Assembly (NCBI GenBank): GCA_036971475.1
Contig: JBAIZL010000001.1
Coordinates: forward strand, 93,190,983-93,254,982
Length of the DNA stretch: 64,000 nucleotides
Origin: Prosapia bicincta
Taxonomy: Eukaryota > Arthropoda > Insecta > Hemiptera > Cercopidae
Direction of reading: 5' to 3'
Shown: piece after piece, positions 61,418-64,000 of the stretch
How positions within the stretch are numbered: position 1 is the stretch's first letter
Layout of the letters: every line of letters begins with the position of its first letter
The notes under the pieces: model-generated
What the model saw: only the letters and a program-made list of their open reading frames with translations
What the model was told of the DNA's origin: nothing
Databases searched by the model: none
Made by a program: the position numbers and the translations under genes

Positions 61418-63576
61418 ATTTTTGGACGAGATAGGAGACTGACAGACTTACCTAATGGCAATAGTCCAAAACTGCAATCTCTTGGAAATAAATAAATAGA
61501 CACATATAAAAACTTATCACAATATTGAAATATTTCGATCAAAAATTATCTTTGTCAATCAAAAAAGAGAAAAAGAAAAGACTGAAGTGAACACAGATGT
61601 GTATAAAAATCCAAATGTCACAGATTTATAGTTTATGATATAGTGCAATATGTGATTTGTATAAATATTGATTATTTGAAACTAGATATTAATAGTCTGT
61701 CAGAAGGAAAGTAAATGGAGTTGTTAAAAATGGTAGAAGTTAGGGGGAAGGTAAAAGGAGTTTCATCTGATGTTGAGGTTGGGAGGCTCCCTAGATTTGG
61801 TGTACCATTGATATAATAACTCCCATCTTCTCAATTCTGAAGGGTTGCAATCAGGGGGAGGCCTTAATTATTTTGGTGGTATAACAATCATTGAAAGATA
61901 TGATGTTGTGACTAGCAGCATGTTGAGCGGTTGGCCTGTTTATGTTCATGGTTCCAACGTCATGTCTGTGGCCATTTATTTTGATGCTCAGACCATCCGT
62001 GGTAAGGCCTATGTACTGTGCAGGGCAAAATTTACTGGTTACAACTGGTTATATTACATTTTTGGATGTACAAGTATGATGACCCTGAATCTTGAAGTCC
62101 ACATTGGTTGCTAAACTATGGAAATTATTTGTTGGGATGTGTATTGGACATGTCTTACATATAGGTCTATTGCATGGAAAGGAGCCATGAGGGAGTTTAG
62201 GTGGTTTTTCAGTACTTGGATCTGGTAATTTTGGATGTACTAAAATATTTGTCTAATTAAAAGGTTGTCTGAACCAAATATGTGGTGGATTTCAGAAAAG
62301 ATCTTTGGTGTGGGTGGGTAGCTTGAAGAATCTTGAAACCATTCTTTAATATTTTGTTCAGCTTCTGTAGGCCTGGATGATAATCTGTAGCTAAAGACAG
62401 TTTGTTGTCTTCCATAGGTGATCTGGGTTCATCAGATGATTGAGCTAAGAGGATTTGATCCTCAACAAGTTGTTTAGGATATCCTCTTTTTTGGAAAGCT
62501 AGTAACATCTTTCTATTAAAGTAATCCAATGCTATATCGATGGAATAAATTCTCTTGCCCCTGATTGCCTGACTGTATGGAATGGACCTTTTTATATTCA
62601 TAAGGTGGTTGCTGTTGAAATGTAGGTATTGTAGATGGTTTGTCGGTTTGATGTGGACGCCTGTATAGATATCCCCATCTCTGATTGTTACATCTACATC
62701 TAAGAAGGTGATTATTAATCTAGATTTCTCCCAGGTGAATTAAAGTGTAAAGAATAGTGATAAGCCCTTCAAAAAACTTTCCAGCGTTGAGATTCCGTGT
62801 GTCCAAATTACGAACATGTCTATATAATTATACCAACATACTGTTTGGAATTCTGCTTCGATATTACCCATGTACAGGTTTGCATAAAACTGGGCCATCC
62901 TAGTACCCATTGCTGTTCCTTTTATTTGCAAGTAATTCTTTCCCTCAAATTGAAAATTATTCATTTCAAGAATGAATTTGGTGAGGTGAACAAGGGAAGA
63001 TGTAGAAGATGTAGTGGGGTAAGGGTTGTCTGAGCGTTTGTTGAGGTAATTTTCGAGAACTGATAGACCATGTGCATGAGGGGTGTTCGTATAAAGTGAG
63101 GTAACATCTATGGTGACCAAAATTGTTTCAGGAGGTAGAGGTACAGGTATTTGAGACAGCCAGTCTATGAAATGATTCGTATCCTGAATGTATGATGGAA
63201 GGTTTTTCACCAAAGGTTGAATATACGAATCCAGAAAAGCTGAGATTCTTTCTGTGACCGAATTACAACCAGCGATTATTGGCCTACCAGGTGGAGGTAC
63301 GATATTTTTATGGATCTTTGGTAGTATGTAAAATTGAGAAGTGGAGGGGCTTTCATTGCACAGTGATTTTATAGATCCTTCTGAAATTTCTTCTCTAGGA
63401 GCTGTATATTTGAGCCATTCCAAGAGAGAATTGTAGTAATCTGATGTTGGGTTATACATGAGGATCTTATATGTTGTGCTGTCAGACATTACCTTGTTTG
63501 CCTCCTTTATGTAGTCTTCTCTGTTCATGACAACCGTGGTTGAACCTTTATCTGCTAGAAGATTCATTGAGAACAT

Positions 63577-63590
<14 letters not shown>
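61418..63590 (-). pseudogene. Penelope-like element copy 2 (Neptune-like), RT largely open
   Basis: The minus-strand frame 63588-62740 (about 282 residues) holds ADKGSTTVVMNREDYI, FYILPKIHKN...PPPGRPIIAGCNSV, ILVTIDVTSLYTN, KGTAMGTRMAQFYANLY and WYNYIDMFVIW: RT motifs in order. One codon of the catalytic Asp-Asp pair is deleted (YID-MF). Downstream (62600-61850) frameshifted GIY-YIG sequence matches copy 1, followed by the terminal repeat. The N-terminal region before ADKG is missing. This block separates the visible ATP13A exons from the rest of that gene. Confidence 0.92.
61558..61824 (+). repeat. Terminal repeat of PLE copy 2, left arm
   Basis: It pairs as an inverted repeat with 63577-63795 (about 90 percent, with one roughly 35-bp gap) and is directly homologous to 44700-44960. 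The minus strand just outside it (61530-61560) reads TTGACAAAGAT...GATCGAAATATT, a weak hammerhead-like pattern. Confidence 0.85.

Positions 63591-64000
<410 letters not shown>

Overview
This is eukaryotic, AT-rich, intron-bearing DNA crowded with transposable elements. Arthropod, most likely insect, is the best reading. An R1-clade non-LTR retrotransposon tail is present (a clade known essentially from arthropods), together with several Penelope-like elements (PLEs), hAT, pogo/Tigger and mariner relics, long (AT)n/(GT)n microsatellites and two complex satellites. No bacterial gene organisation is visible. The species cannot be named from sequence alone.

Two host genes can be supported. (1) On the + strand a small exon (24872-24998) carries a start codon and a strong signal peptide and ends in a good donor. 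About 10.8 kb later a single 8.6-kb exon (35760-44352) opens after a good acceptor in exactly the matching phase. Together they predict a secreted, low-complexity Asn/Lys/Ser/Thr-rich protein of about 2,903 residues. It has 18 uninterrupted 27-residue repeats, about 12 decayed ones, and duplicated modules further on. I do not recognise the family, and it is the main candidate for something undescribed. (2) On the - strand the last three coding exons (61277 down to 56436) of a P5B-type ATPase (ATP13A3-like polyamine/cation pump) are phase-consistent. The gene continues past the right edge. The two genes converge.

Layout. 1-800: PLE terminal foldback and poly-T. 1.65-10.1 kb: a satellite whose higher-order unit is 274 bp, split by an I-like non-LTR fragment (4.7-6.0 kb). 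10.1-12.9 kb: unique sequence with a TATA-type promoter candidate. 12.9-15.77 kb: an 87-bp satellite that is stop-free in two frames. 15.8-20.4 kb: hAT-like, palindromic PLE terminus and mariner relics. 20.4-22.4 kb: a decayed PLE. 24.9-44.4 kb: the giant secreted-protein gene, its intron loaded with an R1 fragment, minisatellite, SINE-like tRNA relic, hAT with a nested Tigger-like element, microsatellites and a possible LTR leader. 44.5-47.7 kb: two PLE families. 49.6-55.8 kb: MITE, 115-bp tandem repeat, pogo-like element. 56.4-61.3 kb: ATP13A exons with a hAT element in an intron. 61.4-63.8 kb: a PLE with inverted terminal repeats. 63.8-64 kb: compound microsatellite.

A recurring theme is hammerhead-ribozyme-like motifs at PLE termini. 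Two of them, at 22802-22856 and 46401-46442, keep all three helices on paper although their cores are mutated.
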